Under the pieces are notes generated by a model. That model had not been told where the DNA came from. It did not search any database and saw only the letters and a program-made list of their open reading frames with translations. Of a stretch of 11,578 bases of DNA, positions 1 through 7,509 are shown piece by piece. Each line of letters starts with the position of its first letter. Position 1 is the stretch's first letter. The stretch lies in assembly GCA_024636395.1 (NCBI GenBank), contig JAGXHD010000140.1:1-11578 (forward strand). Direction: 5' to 3'. A program made the translations under genes and the position numbers. The DNA comes from Sulfitobacter sp. Its GTDB lineage: Bacteria > Pseudomonadota > Alphaproteobacteria > Rhodobacterales > Rhodobacteraceae.

Positions 1-16
1 CAGCTATGTCGAGGCG

Positions 17-37
17 CGGCGGGACTAAGCCCCGCCG
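17..37 (-). terminator. Short GC hairpin over the aminotransferase stop codon
   Basis: CGGCGGG at 17-23 pairs with CCCGCCG at 31-37, giving a 7-bp stem and a 7-base loop that holds the stop codon of the aminotransferase. No T-tract follows on the minus strand within the window, so it is at best a weak or incomplete intrinsic terminator. Confidence 0.25.
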
Positions 38-1233
38 ATCACTTCTGCCGCCGCATCCAGCGCGCCGCGTCCATGCGCGATCCCCAAAGCGCTCATCCCG
101 GCCTGCATGCCGCCCAAAAGCCCCATAATCATCTGGCCGTTGACGTGGCCCATATGTCCGAGCCGGAAAAATGCGTCGCGCGCCGGATCGCCGACTTCAG
201 CCATGCCAAGCCCGATCCCAAGGGTCAGCCCCACTTCCTGTTCGACCCAATTGCGCAGGCGGGTGCCATCAGCCCCCGACAAGCGTAGCGAGGTCACCGC
301 CGTGCTGCGGCAGGCCGGATCGGCGATGTTCATCCGCAGATCGCCCCCCGCGCTCCAGGCATCGCAGGCCGCCCAGATCGCACGGGCAAGCACCGTATGA
401 CGCGCCCAGACCTGCTCGATCCCCTCATCGTGGATCATATCGAGCGCAATGCGCAGTCCGTAGAGGTGATGCGTGGGCGCGGTTCCGTTGAAATACATCC
501 AGAATTCCGTAGCCGTGCTCCGCGGGGTCCAGTCCCAGTAGCGGCTGACGCGCGGCATCGCTTCGCGCACCGCCCGCGCGCGCTCGTTAAAGAACACGAA
601 TGAACAACCGGGCGGGACCATAAGCCCTTTCTGACAGCCGGTAAGCATCACATCCACGCCCCAGTCGTCCATCTCGAAACGGTCACAGCCCAGCGAGGCG
701 ATGCAATCGGCCATCAGCAAGGCCGGATGCCCTGCTGCATCAAGAACGTCCCGCACACCCTTGATATCATTCAGAACAGAGCTTGATGTATCCACATGCA
801 CCGCCAGAACCGCCTTGATCCTGTGGTCCTTGTCCTGGGCGATGGCCTCTGCAATCACCTCAAGATCCATGGGCGAGGACTTTCCGAATTCGAGCAGTTG
901 AACCTGCGCGCCGAGCCCAGTCGCCACATCACCGAAACCGTGGCCGAACCGCCCCGTAGCAGGCACCAACACCAGATCACCGGGCGAGATGACATTGCTC
1001 AGCGCCGCTTCCCATGCCGCATGGCCATTGCCGATATAGATTGCAGCATAATGCTCAGTCCGAGCGACGCTCTTGAGATCAGCCATGATGCCCGGCATCA
1101 TATCCACCAATTCGCCGGCATAGATGTTTGGCGCAGGCCGGTGCATCGCCTGCAACACCGCCTCCGGCATCACCGAAGGACCGGGAATGGCGAGATATCC
1201 GCGCCCCTGTGACAGGTTTGGCCTGTTTGTCAT
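25..1233 (-). CDS. Class V PLP-dependent aminotransferase (alanine/serine-glyoxylate aminotransferase family)
   Basis: Fold type I aminotransferase of the alanine-glyoxylate / serine-glyoxylate group, expected to be cytosolic and to move an amino group from a small amino acid to a 2-oxo acid such as glyoxylate. The sequence shows the family N-terminus IPGPSVMPEAV, the phosphate-binding stretch IGNGHAAWEAALSN, the cofactor Asp in MADCIASLG and the Schiff-base lysine in TGCQKGLMVPPG (about residue 202 of 402). I chose ATG 1233 because the protein then begins MTNRPNLSQGRGYLAIPGP and AGGA lies 9 bases upstream; the 11-residue upstream extension has no such support. It is divergent from the ABC exporter. 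The exact substrate cannot be read from sequence; serine-glyoxylate, alanine-glyoxylate and related activities are all possible. Confidence 0.88.
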   Translation of the reverse strand: MTNRPNLSQGRGYLAIPGPSVMPEAVLQAMHRPAPNIYAGELVDMMPGIMADLKSVARTEHYAAIYIGNGHAAWEAALSNVISPGDLVLVPATGRFGHGFGDVATGLGAQVQLLEFGKSSPMDLEVIAEAIAQDKDHRIKAVLAVHVDTSSSVLNDIKGVRDVLDAAGHPALLMADCIASLGCDRFEMDDWGVDVMLTGCQKGLMVPPGCSFVFFNERARAVREAMPRVSRYWDWTPRSTATEFWMYFNGTAPTHHLYGLRIALDMIHDEGIEQVWARHTVLARAIWAACDAWSAGGDLRMNIADPACRSTAVTSLRLSGADGTRLRNWVEQEVGLTLGIGLGMAEVGDPARDAFFRLGHMGHVNGQMIMGLLGGMQAGMSALGIAHGRGALDAAAEVIGGA

Positions 1234-1262
1234 ATCTGTTTGTCCTATCCATCCATCGGGTG

Positions 1263-1286
1263 CCATACATGGCCATACATGGCCAT
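1263..1286. repeat. 10-base tandem repeat in a divergent intergenic region
   Basis: Two exact adjoining copies of CCATACATGG (1263-1272 and 1273-1282) are followed by a partial third copy, CCAT. The array lies 30 to 53 bases upstream of the aminotransferase ATG, where its promoter or an operator would be expected. Function is unknown. Confidence 0.7.
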
Positions 1287-1406
1287 CGCCGCAACCATAG
1301 CCGTGGCGCCCGCGGCGTCAATCGTGCCTGATGCTTGCTCCTCAACCCTGCGCCCTTTAAGCTGCGGCAAAAGTGCAAAGCGCGAAATTCAAAGGCCAAG
1401 TTTCCC

Positions 1407-3266
1407 ATGATCAGCGAAAAGACCTATACTTCGGGCGCGCTGATGCGCTGGCTTTGGCGCGACTATCTGCGCCGCCATATGGGCAAGCTGGCTATCGCTG
1501 TGGGGTTTATGGTCCTCGAAGGCGCGAGCCTGGGCGCCATGGCCAAGCTGATGGAGCCCATGTTCGACCGCGTTTTCGTGGCCGGAGAGCAATCATGGCT
1601 CCTGATCGTAGGTTTCGTTCTGATGGGGATATTTCTGATCCGCGCCGTCTCTGGCGTGGCACAGAAAGTGCTGCTGACGCGCATCGCTCAGCGCTCGGCG
1701 GCGGATATGCGCATCGATCTGCTGGACCGTATGATGCAGCAGGACGGCGCCTTTCACCAGACCCACCCGCCGGGCTTTCTGGTGCAGCGGGTACAATCGG
1801 ACGTGAACGCCGTGGGCGACGTGTGGCGCGCGATCATCACAGGCGCGGGACGTGATTTCATCGGGCTGCTGGTGCTGCTGGGGGTGGCCGTTTCTATTGA
1901 TCCCATCTGGGCGTTGCTGGCTTGCATCGGTATTCCATTGATGGTTCTGCCCGCCGCCATCGCGCAGAAATTCGTACGTCGGCGCGCGCGCGAAGCCCGC
2001 GATCTCGGCGCCACCCTCTCGACCCGCCTCGATGAGGTGTTCCACGGCATCGTGCAGATCAAGCTCAACGCGCTGGAAGCCTATCAGGCCCGCCAATACC
2101 GCGATATTACCAAGGATTTCGTGTCCACCGAAGTGCGGACCGCCTTCGGCAGTTCCGCGATCCCCGCGATGATCGATATCATTTCCGGCATCGGCTTCAT
2201 GGCGGTGATCCTCTACGGTGGCTCCGAGATCATCTCCGGTGACAAGACCATCGGCGAGTTCATGACCTTTTTCACTGCGATGGGCTTCACGTTCAATCCG
2301 CTGCGCCGCCTTGGCGCGATCAGTGGACAGTGGCAGACTGCGGCGGCGGCGCTCGAGCGGATCAAAGAACTGATGGACGCTCCGCTGAGCCAGACCTCCC
2401 CCCAGAACCCGCTTGCCGCTCCTGTGCAGGATGCCGATATCACGCTGGAGGATGTCACACTCTCGTTTGGCGAGACCGAGGTCCTGCACGGTCTGTCGCT
2501 CACGGCCCTTGCCGGGCAGACGACCGCGCTGGTCGGTGCGTCGGGCGCGGGCAAATCGACCATCTTCAATCTGCTCACCCGCCTGCTTGATCCGACCACG
2601 GGCGTTGTTCGCATCGGGGGGATCGCCACCACCGATATGGCGATCCCCGATCTGCGCACGTTGTTTTCCGTCGTGAGCCAGGAAGCGCTACTTTTCGATG
2701 AAACACTGCGGGAGAATATCGTACTGGGCCGCACCGATGTGACGGACGGGGCTTTGAAAGCGGTGCTCGATGCGGCCTTCGTCTCCGATTTCCTGCCCCA
2801 GCTCGAGCACGGACTAGACACCCGCGTCGGGCCGCGCGGCTCTGCCCTTTCGGGCGGCCAGCGCCAGCGCGTGGTAATCGCCCGCGCCCTGCTGCGCAAC
2901 ACGCCCGTTCTGCTGCTCGATGAGGCCACGAGCGCGCTCGATGCGCAGTCCGAGCAGGTGGTTCAGGACGCGCTCGATCGCCTCTCGCAAGGCCGCACGA
3001 CGCTGGTGATCGCGCACCGCCTGAGCACGATCAGAAACGCCGATAAGATCATCGTGATGGACCGGGGCCGTGCGGTCGATGAGGGTACGCACGAAGAGTT
3101 GCTGGAGCGCGGTGGCATCTATGCCGACCTCTACCGCCTACAATTCCGGGACGGCAAGATCGTCGCGGACCGCACAAAAGGCGTTTTGAGGCGGCGCGAT
3201 CCGGGTGCGGAAGAGCCGCAGCCCAATCTTCTGCAACGCATCGGCCAGCATTTCTTCGGCTCCTGA
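1407..3266 (+). CDS. ABC exporter half-transporter, fused permease and ATPase (MsbA type)
   Basis: Inner-membrane ABC exporter half-molecule (619 aa) that should work as a homodimer, using ATP to flip or export a lipid-like or hydrophobic substrate. The N-terminal half has about six hydrophobic segments (near residues 27-49, 63-85, 151-164, 168-186, 251-272 and 285-304). The C-terminal ATPase has Walker A GASGAGKS (377-384), a Q-loop VVSQE (Q425), the signature LSGGQ (481-485), Walker B VLLLDE (501-506) and the H-loop His537. All catalytic elements are intact. I chose ATG 1407 because an upstream TTG start (1335) would add 24 residues not typical of the family. A roughly 40-residue basic tail follows the ATPase domain. 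It ends 6 bases from the convergent glycosyltransferase. It could be lipid A/core flippase MsbA or a multidrug-type relative; the substrate is not shown. Confidence 0.9.
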   Translation: MISEKTYTSGALMRWLWRDYLRRHMGKLAIAVGFMVLEGASLGAMAKLMEPMFDRVFVAGEQSWLLIVGFVLMGIFLIRAVSGVAQKVLLTRIAQRSAADMRIDLLDRMMQQDGAFHQTHPPGFLVQRVQSDVNAVGDVWRAIITGAGRDFIGLLVLLGVAVSIDPIWALLACIGIPLMVLPAAIAQKFVRRRAREARDLGATLSTRLDEVFHGIVQIKLNALEAYQARQYRDITKDFVSTEVRTAFGSSAIPAMIDIISGIGFMAVILYGGSEIISGDKTIGEFMTFFTAMGFTFNPLRRLGAISGQWQTAAAALERIKELMDAPLSQTSPQNPLAAPVQDADITLEDVTLSFGETEVLHGLSLTALAGQTTALVGASGAGKSTIFNLLTRLLDPTTGVVRIGGIATTDMAIPDLRTLFSVVSQEALLFDETLRENIVLGRTDVTDGALKAVLDAAFVSDFLPQLEHGLDTRVGPRGSALSGGQRQRVVIARALLRNTPVLLLDEATSALDAQSEQVVQDALDRLSQGRTTLVIAHRLSTIRNADKIIVMDRGRAVDEGTHEELLERGGIYADLYRLQFRDGKIVADRTKGVLRRRDPGAEEPQPNLLQRIGQHFFGS

Positions 3267-3272
3267 GAGGGC

Positions 3273-3950
3273 CTAGCGGCGGTAAACCCGGGCCAGAACC
3301 TCGGGCTTTGCGCCGCCGAAGTAGCGCATCAGGGTCCACAGGTTGCGGCCGCCACGCAGCAGCCAGCCTTGCGTGCGGTACTTTGCCGCTGAGGTGACGG
3401 CCACACCGTCGAGCTCCCTGAGACGCCCGCGCAGCGCACGTGCCAGCGCCACATCCTCCATCAGCGGCTGATCGGGATAGCCACCCGCCCTATCGTAGAG
3501 CGATCGGTGCACCAAAAGCCCTTGATCGCCGTAGGGCAGCCCCGCGCGGCTGCGCCAATTCGCCCAAGCCGCAACAAAAGCCGCCGCAACTCCGCGTTCG
3601 TCGAACATCAGCCGGAACCAGCCTGCCTGCATAGGCAGTTCAAGATGCGCGCGCACCGTGTCCGACCAGCCGGGAGCAAGCACGGTGTCGGCATGAACGA
3701 TCAAAAACCAATCGCCCTGCGCCGCCGCCACACCGCGCCGCAATTGACCCCCCCGTGAGGCAGGCCCCTCCAACACCTCCGCGCCCCAGGCCTGCGCCAC
3801 AGGGCCCGTGGCATCGTTTGAGCCACCATCGCTCACGATCAATTCGCGGATCAGACCGGCATCGAGCCCCTCCATCAAAGCGCCGAAGCACGCCGCAAGG
3901 GACGTCTCGGCGTTCAAAGTCGGCACAATCACTGAAACCCGCGCCCGCAT
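3273..3950 (-). CDS. Family 2 glycosyltransferase (TIGR04283-like)
   Basis: GT-A fold glycosyltransferase of 225 aa, expected to use a nucleotide sugar. It begins with VSVIVPTLNAE and carries DGGS (41-44), an acidic sugar-nucleotide/metal site in HADT (86-89), GDQG (141-144) and LMED (163-166). This order of motifs (DGGS, HADT, GDQG, PLMED) is what I recall for the TIGR04283 subfamily, whose acceptor is unknown and which often sits beside a TIGR04282 partner; none is present here. AAGGA lies 5 bases before ATG 3950. There is no transmembrane segment of the type that anchors dolichol-phosphate mannosyltransferases. It is divergent from ygfZ and tail-to-tail with the exporter. A role in envelope glycan or glycolipid assembly together with the exporter is only a guess. 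Confidence 0.85.
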   Translation of the reverse strand: MRARVSVIVPTLNAETSLAACFGALMEGLDAGLIRELIVSDGGSNDATGPVAQAWGAEVLEGPASRGGQLRRGVAAAQGDWFLIVHADTVLAPGWSDTVRAHLELPMQAGWFRLMFDERGVAAAFVAAWANWRSRAGLPYGDQGLLVHRSLYDRAGGYPDQPLMEDVALARALRGRLRELDGVAVTSAAKYRTQGWLLRGGRNLWTLMRYFGGAKPEVLARVYRR

Positions 3951-3976
3951 GGCGATCCTTTCAAATTGCCCCTGTT

Positions 3977-4005
3977 TTGGGGCGCGTGAATTGCTATATT
4001 AAAAT
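3977..4005 (+). promoter_or_regulatory. Possible sigma70-type promoter of ygfZ
   Basis: TTGGGG (3977-3982) and TAAAAT (4000-4005) are 17 bases apart, just upstream of the ygfZ ribosome binding site. The AT-rich patch TATATTAAAAT stands out in a GC-rich sequence. The predicted leader would be only about 15 bases, and TATATT at 3995-4000 is an alternative -10 element, so the assignment is weak. Confidence 0.3.
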
Positions 4006-4026
4006 CAATGATAAAAGGACAGCCCG

Positions 4027-4770
4027 ATGAGCCAGCCCCTCCGCCGCATCCTGCGCCTCAGCGGCGCAGACACCCGCGATTTCCTGCAAGGCTTGATCAC
4101 GAATGATATCAAGCGGCTGGAGCAGGGCCTTGTCTATGCTGCCATCCTCACGCCACAGGGCAAATACATGGCCGATTTCTTCCTCATGGCCGCCGGGGAC
4201 GACGTCCTGCTCGATGCTGATGCAGCACAGGGAGATATGCTGATTCAGAGGCTGACGATGTACAAACTGCGCGCCGACGTAACCATAACGCCAACCGACC
4301 TGCACCTGCACCGCGGCACCGGAGAGGCACCGCCCGATGCCCTGCCAGATCCGCGAGACGCTGCATTGGGCTGGCGTGCGTACCGCGACACACCACAGCA
4401 AGACGATACGACCGATTGGGCAGCCCTTCACGTCGCGCACATGATCCCGCAAAGCGGGGTTGAGCTGACGCCCGACACCTTCATTCTCGAAATGGCGTTC
4501 GAGCGACTGCACGGTGTCGATTTCCGGAAGGGCTGCTACGTGGGTCAGGAGGTCACGGCGCGTATGAAGCACAAGACAGAGTTGCGCAAAGGACTGGCAA
4601 AAGTTGCGGTCGAGGGCGCCGCGGGTGCGGGAGCGCAGATCACGACCGACGGGAAACCGGCAGGAACCCTACTCACGCGCGCGGGCGATGAGGCGTTGGC
4701 CTACCTGCGTTTTGACCGCAGCACGGGCGAGATGCGCGCCGACACCGCCATCGTCACACGCATCGGCTAA
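4027..4770 (+). CDS. ygfZ: YgfZ, folate-binding protein of the GcvT-like family, Fe-S enzyme maintenance
   Basis: Cytosolic folate-binding protein related to the T-protein of glycine cleavage. In E. coli YgfZ supports the activity or repair of certain iron-sulfur enzymes, including the tRNA thiomethylase MiaB. The diagnostic motif KGCYVGQE is present at residues 168-175 with the conserved Cys170, and the N-terminal signature DTRDFLQGLITNDI (15-28) is typical. At 247 aa it is on the short side for the family, as is common in alphaproteobacteria. AAAGGAC lies a few bases before ATG 4027. It is divergent from the glycosyltransferase and converges on efp across a stem-loop. I see no sign of truncation. 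Confidence 0.92.
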   Translation: MSQPLRRILRLSGADTRDFLQGLITNDIKRLEQGLVYAAILTPQGKYMADFFLMAAGDDVLLDADAAQGDMLIQRLTMYKLRADVTITPTDLHLHRGTGEAPPDALPDPRDAALGWRAYRDTPQQDDTTDWAALHVAHMIPQSGVELTPDTFILEMAFERLHGVDFRKGCYVGQEVTARMKHKTELRKGLAKVAVEGAAGAGAQITTDGKPAGTLLTRAGDEALAYLRFDRSTGEMRADTAIVTRIG

Positions 4771-4776
4771 AACGCA

Positions 4777-4802
4777 AACCGCAGCCCCGGGGGACTGCGG
4801 TT
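4777..4802 (-). terminator. Intrinsic terminator of efp, possibly bidirectional
   Basis: AACCGCAG (4777-4784) and CTGCGGTT (4795-4802) form a perfect 8-bp stem. The loop itself contains CCCCGGGG. Read on the minus strand the stem is followed by TTTGCGTTTT, a T-rich tail that fits termination of efp. On the plus strand, downstream of ygfZ, there is no T-tract, so termination in that direction would be weaker. Confidence 0.7.
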
Positions 4803-4812
4803 CGGGTGCTGA

Positions 4813-5376
4813 TCAGGCGCGCTCTACGTATTCCATCGTCTCAGTGTTTACGATGATGTCTTCGTCCGGCCCGACGAAGGGCGGCACGGACACCTTCACG
4901 CCATTATCAAGGATAGCAGGTTTGAAGGAGTTGGCCGCTGTCTGGCCTTTGACCACAGGCTCCGTTTCCACGATCCGGCAGGTTACTTTTTGCGGCAATG
5001 CAGCATTGATCGCTTCTTCCTCGTGATACTCGACCACGATCATCATACCATCTTGCAAAAACGGGCGCCGTTCTCCCAGCAGATCGGCCGCCAGCTGCAC
5101 CTGCTCGTAAGTATCGGTGTCCATCAGCACCAACATGCCGTTCTCTTCATAGAGAAACTGCTGGTCCTTTTGCTCAAGCCGGACTTTCTCGACCTTGTCA
5201 GCGCTGCGAAAACGCTCATTTAATTTGGAACCGTTGCGCAAATTCTTCAGTTCGACTTGCGCAAATGCACCACCTTTGCCCGGTTTTACATGATCGACCT
5301 TTACAGCAGCCCACAGGCCACCGTTATGCTCGAGGACATTTCCGGGGCGAATCTCGTTTCCGTTGATTTTGGGCAT
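4813..5376 (-). CDS. efp: Translation elongation factor P
   Basis: EF-P binds between the P and E sites of the ribosome and relieves stalling at consecutive prolines. The product is 187 aa, the normal length, with the start MPKINGNEIRPGNVLEHN. The modification-site loop reads KPGKGGAF with Lys34 at the tip, the residue that is beta-lysylated in species with EpmA and EpmB; neither gene is in this window. The three beta-barrel domains fall near residues 1-63, 65-128 and 130-187, and the C-terminal signature about SFKPAILDNGVKVSVPPFV is present. The longer reading frame to 5505 adds 43 residues absent from the family, so ATG 5376 is the start. It is divergent from the small conserved gene and converges on ygfZ. 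Base composition is less GC-rich than in the neighbours, which would fit a highly expressed gene. Confidence 0.97.
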   Translation of the reverse strand: MPKINGNEIRPGNVLEHNGGLWAAVKVDHVKPGKGGAFAQVELKNLRNGSKLNERFRSADKVEKVRLEQKDQQFLYEENGMLVLMDTDTYEQVQLAADLLGERRPFLQDGMMIVVEYHEEEAINAALPQKVTCRIVETEPVVKGQTAANSFKPAILDNGVKVSVPPFVGPDEDIIVNTETMEYVERA

Positions 5377-5418
5377 GTGGCAAAACTCTGGCAAAAGGTT
5401 GATCAATTCTTGCTCCGT

Positions 5419-5447
5419 CCTATATCTTGCGTAGAAACCACACACAA
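5419..5447 (-). promoter_or_regulatory. Predicted sigma70-type promoter of efp
   Basis: On the minus strand, TTGTGT (5442-5447) and TATAGG (5419-5424) are separated by exactly 17 bases. Transcription would start near 5412, giving a leader of about 36 bases before ATG 5376. Confidence 0.55.
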
Positions 5448-5473
5448 GGAGCCGTGTTTGGTAGTGTACCCTT

Positions 5474-5498
5474 AAAAAGCTATGCGCTTTTTGCATAG
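5474..5498. repeat. Two overlapping, mutually exclusive inverted repeats
   Basis: AAAAAGC (5474-5480) pairs with GCTTTTT (5486-5492). CTATGC (5480-5485) pairs with GCATAG (5493-5498). The two stems share bases and cannot form together. The element sits upstream of the efp promoter and about 100 bases before the TTG of the next gene, where an operator or an RNA leader element could act. Confidence 0.5.
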
Positions 5499-5580
5499 GT
5501 GCCATGCCTAAATGGGGTATCCGAATCGCTCCTTATCTGTCAGAAGTGGCGGACGTCGAAATGACAAGAGCAAGAATAAT

Positions 5581-5589
5581 GGAAGGACG
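5581..5589 (+). promoter_or_regulatory. Strong ribosome binding site fixing a TTG start
   Basis: GGAAGGACG contains AAGGA at 5583-5587, 7 bases before TTG 5595. In this frame a stop codon (TAA 5577-5579) lies upstream with no ATG or GTG between, so TTG is the only start consistent with the reading frame. Confidence 0.75.
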
Positions 5590-5594
5590 ACGAG

Positions 5595-5915
5595 TTGAAA
5601 GATTTCGTTGATGGCACTGCCTTTAATAACGAGCAAGGTAACCGTGCCCGTAAACTGTTTGCAGCCGTGGTATTGGCAGCATTGGATGATGCGATAGCAG
5701 ATGACAAGAAGTATGGAAACGGTCCTGAGCAGATCGCCCGGTGGGCACGATCGCGCGATGGCCGTGAAGTACTGAGTTGCGCTGGAATTGATCCGAACGA
5801 ACGCGTTGTGACTGGTTTGATGGATTTCGTGGGCAAAGGTGTGCGGACCTCCGTCGCACTGTCGCGCGAAGAATCAGAACGCCGCAATGCAGCACAGCAG
5901 GCCGAAGCCGCGTAA
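5595..5915 (+). CDS. Small conserved protein of unknown function (DUF6280-like)
   Basis: A 106-aa, probably cytosolic and largely helical protein with no signal peptide or membrane segment. It begins MKDFVDGTAFNNEQGNRARK, continues with an Ala-rich helix LFAAVVLAALDDAIADDKK and ends with a charged tail rich in Glu, Arg and Ala. I recognise it as a strongly conserved protein of Rhodobacterales; from memory it corresponds to DUF6280, which I could not check. The WARSRDGREVLSCAG stretch (about residues 50-64) has a single Cys. Translation starts at TTG behind a strong Shine-Dalgarno sequence. It is monocistronic: divergent from efp and closed by a strong intrinsic terminator. Function is unknown. 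Pairing of a small protein with efp suggests housekeeping expression, but this is inference. Confidence 0.85.
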   Translation: MKDFVDGTAFNNEQGNRARKLFAAVVLAALDDAIADDKKYGNGPEQIARWARSRDGREVLSCAGIDPNERVVTGLMDFVGKGVRTSVALSREESERRNAAQQAEAA

Positions 5916-5946
5916 GTACACGCGTCACGACGGCAACTGAAAAAGA

Positions 5947-5972
5947 CGCAGCCTCTGGGCTGCGTTTTTTTG
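5947..5972 (+). terminator. Strong intrinsic terminator
   Basis: ACGCAGCC (5947-5954), loop TCTG, and GGCTGCGT (5959-5966) form a perfect 8-bp stem followed by seven T residues (5966-5972). An A-tract precedes the stem. It closes the small conserved gene and insulates cobQ from it. Confidence 0.93.
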
Positions 5973-6051
5973 TGTCCGCCACCTGTGCGATGAACCTTTT
6001 ACCCGCCCGCGCTTTGCGCCACGGTCCGGCAAAGACAGGCAGGAGCAGACG

Positions 6052-7509
6052 ATGGCAAAAGCGATCATGATTCAGGGGACCGGTAGCAATGTCGGCAAGT
6101 CTATAATCGTCACGGGGATTCTCAGGGCCCTGCGCGCACGCGGCCTCAACGTGCGGCCTTTCAAGCCGCAAAATATGTCGAACAATGCTGCCGTGACCTC
6201 GGATGGCGGCGAGATCGGCCGTGCTCAGGCCCTTCAAGCACGGGCCTGTGGCGTGGCACCTCACACCGACATGAACCCCGTACTTCTTAAGCCGCAAACT
6301 GCCACAGGAGCGCAAGTTATCGTTCAAGGCAAGGTCGCGGGGCAGCAGGAAGCCCGTGCCTTCGGGCGCAACAAAATAGATCTGATGCCCGCGGTCCTAG
6401 AGAGTTTTCAGCGGCTCGCGGCGCAATGTGATGTTGTAGTGATCGAGGGTGCGGGCTCCCCGGCCGAGACGAACCTGCGGGCTGGCGACATTGCCAATAT
6501 GGGATTTGCCCGTGCCGCCGGCGTGCCTGTCATCCTGATGGGCGACATTGATCGGGGCGGCGTCATTGCTCAGATCGTCGGGACGAAAGCGGTGTTGGAC
6601 GATGCCGACAACGCGCTGATCAAGGGCTTTTGCGTCAACAAGTTTCGCGGTGACCGGAGCCTTTTTGACGCGGGCCGCGATGATATCGCCGCGCGCACGG
6701 GCTGGCGCTCGCTCGGTGTCCTGCCGTGGTTTGAGACCGCCTATCGCCTGCCCGCCGAGGATGTGATGGATCTGCCGGCGCGCAGCCGTTCAGGCGGCGC
6801 GGGCATCGTCATCGCCGTGCCGCAACTGCCGCGGATCGCCAACTTCGACGATCTCGATCCACTGGCCGCCGAGCCTTCTGTCGATCTGCGGATGATCACC
6901 AACGGCACAGCGATCCCTGCGGAGGCCGATCTGGTGCTGCTTGTCGGCAGCAAATCCACCATCGCGGACCTTGCGGCACTCCGTGAGGCAGGTTGGGATA
7001 TCGATATTGCCGCCCATATCCGCCGTGGCGGGCATGTGCTTGGCCTGTGCGGCGGCTATCAGATGTTAGGAAAAACCATCAGCGATCCGGACGGAATAGA
7101 GGGCGCGTCGGGAATGGTTGCGGGCCTGGGCCATCTCGATGTGCAAACAGTGCTGGAGCCGCTCAAACATTTGGCGCAGCGCAGCGGCACACATATTGCC
7201 AGCGGCGCCGACGTTTCCGGATACGAAATTCACATGGGCGCCACCACGGGCCTTGATTGCGAGAGGCCATGGCTCTGCCTCGATGGGTTTGCTGAGGGCG
7301 CAAGCACAGGTCGTGTCTACGGCAGCTACCTCCACGGCCTTTTCGCCTCCGACAGCTTTCGGGCGGCCTATTTGGGGATGTTGGGAGCGCAAGCCTCCAT
7401 CGTGTTCGAAGACATGATCGAAGAAACGCTGGATGCCTTGGGCCAGCACATCGAGACCTATTTCGATCTCGATGGCCTTCTCGCGGCGGCGGCGGAGGTT
7501 AGCGCCTAG
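6052..7509 (+). CDS. cobQ: Cobyric acid synthase (adenosylcobyrate synthase)
   Basis: Cytosolic amidotransferase of cobalamin synthesis: it amidates four carboxylates (b, d, e and g) of adenosylcobyrinic acid a,c-diamide, using glutamine and ATP. The N-terminal synthetase domain carries the P-loop GTGSNVGKS (9-17), followed by FKPQNMSNNAAVT and the acidic ILMGDIDRGG (161-170). The C-terminal class I glutaminase-like domain has the nucleophile Cys333 in GLCGGYQMLG and His428 in YGSYLHGLF. At 485 aa it is full length. AGGAG lies 6 bases before ATG 6052. No other cobalamin gene is in the window and I see no B12 riboswitch in the 79 bases between the terminator and the start. It ends directly against the PopZ-like gene. 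Confidence 0.96.
   Translation: MAKAIMIQGTGSNVGKSIIVTGILRALRARGLNVRPFKPQNMSNNAAVTSDGGEIGRAQALQARACGVAPHTDMNPVLLKPQTATGAQVIVQGKVAGQQEARAFGRNKIDLMPAVLESFQRLAAQCDVVVIEGAGSPAETNLRAGDIANMGFARAAGVPVILMGDIDRGGVIAQIVGTKAVLDDADNALIKGFCVNKFRGDRSLFDAGRDDIAARTGWRSLGVLPWFETAYRLPAEDVMDLPARSRSGGAGIVIAVPQLPRIANFDDLDPLAAEPSVDLRMITNGTAIPAEADLVLLVGSKSTIADLAALREAGWDIDIAAHIRRGGHVLGLCGGYQMLGKTISDPDGIEGASGMVAGLGHLDVQTVLEPLKHLAQRSGTHIASGADVSGYEIHMGATTGLDCERPWLCLDGFAEGASTGRVYGSYLHGLFASDSFRAAYLGMLGAQASIVFEDMIEETLDALGQHIETYFDLDGLLAAAAEVSA

Noticed and set aside
2..28. Possible C-terminus of a plus-strand gene ending SYVEARRD at TAA 26-28, overlapping the aminotransferase stop
   Set aside because: Only eight codons are visible, with nothing to recognise, so it cannot be told from chance.
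1335..1406. N-terminal extension of the ABC exporter from TTG 1335
   Set aside because: The extra 24 residues do not resemble the family, and ATG 1407 gives a normal MsbA-type N-terminus.
1593..2489. Long open frame on the minus strand inside the ABC exporter
   Set aside because: It is a GC-driven shadow of the exporter, with low-complexity His/Arg/Asp composition and no recognisable domain.
5377..5505. 43-residue N-terminal extension of EF-P
   Set aside because: EF-P begins at MPKINGN in this lineage, and the extension would overlap the predicted efp promoter.
5973..6051. Cobalamin riboswitch upstream of cobQ
   Set aside because: The space is too short and I see no B12-box-like sequence.
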